DNA from: Prevotella sp. UBA6429
GTDB taxonomy: Bacteria; Bacteroidota; Bacteroidia; Bacteroidales; Bacteroidaceae
NCBI GenBank assembly: GCA_002437285.1
Contig: DJOV01000010.1
Coordinates: 1 to 21,837, forward strand
DNA: 21,837 bases
Direction of reading: 5' to 3'
In this document: piece by piece, positions 21,740 to 21,837 of the stretch
How the letters are laid out: each line of letters starts with the position of its first letter
Position numbering within the stretch: the stretch's first letter is position 1
Notes under the pieces: generated by a model
Databases searched by the model: none
What the model saw: only the letters and a program-made list of their open reading frames with translations
Told to the model about the DNA's origin: nothing
Translations under genes and position numbers: made by a program

Positions 21740-21837
21740 CCGCTTGCCGTTGTGTGGCTACTGACATCCAGGCCGGGATGCGATGACGCTCGGAAGAAAG
21801 CGGACAAAGTATATAAAAAAACAGGCGTTATTTTCAA
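21740..21837. other. Right-edge region without a supported gene
   Basis: After the transferase stop I see no gene, no terminator hairpin with a U-tract, and no exact TAnnTTTG box. The final 40 nt turn AT-rich, as expected before another gene outside the window. Confidence 0.4.

Overview
The window looks like a chromosomal core segment of a fairly GC-rich Bacteroidales bacterium, most likely in the Prevotellaceae (inference). The grounds are recurrent TAnnTTTG promoter boxes upstream of genes (the Bacteroidetes -7 element), lack of Shine-Dalgarno sequences, many lipoproteins, a secreted protein ending in a Por/T9SS-like tail, and typical Bacteroidales proteins. Nearly all genes run on the + strand. 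The exception is one glycoside hydrolase at 18203-20278. No insertion sequence, phage gene, CRISPR array or rRNA was seen.

Layout. 1-239 is a leader with a promoter box. argS (240-2054) is followed 3 nt later by an unusual fusion of a DUF559 nuclease-like domain to a Bacillus-halodurans-type RNase HI (2058-2972). A large modular secreted protein (3175-6396) has its own promoter and ends in a strong hairpin terminator. ribD (6562-7593) and dsbD (7696-9753) each have their own promoter box. pyrE (10030-10680) is preceded by a long leader holding six tandem copies of a 21-bp repeat, the last of which completes a promoter-like box. pyrE is followed by a small SRPBCC protein and argH (to 12585), with a 16-bp hairpin just before argH. 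A lipoprotein with two CxxC pairs in a Rieske-like C-terminal region comes next (12736-13311).

A promoter at 13587-13617 then drives tRNA-Gly(GCC) and tRNA-Leu(UAA). These are followed with almost no gap by an OmpA/TPR lipoprotein, a thioredoxin-fold lipoprotein without its CxxC, and comM (to 18099). The lack of any promoter box between them suggests one mixed tRNA-mRNA transcript. Facing comM, and separated from it by two hairpins, is a galactocerebrosidase-type (GH59) secreted hydrolase on the - strand. The window ends with a divergent WecA/MraY-family phosphoglycosyltransferase (20513-21739).

Functionally this is a mix of housekeeping (translation, arginine, pyrimidine and riboflavin synthesis, periplasmic thiol reduction, envelope glycan priming, DNA uptake/recombination) and surface/secreted proteins. 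I do not see a complete new multi-gene system. The points most worth following are the pyrE-leader repeat array, the DUF559-RNase H fusion, the GH59 gene with its promoter lying on the start codon, the modular secreted protein, and the two redox-fold lipoproteins whose metal or thiol ligands are altered.
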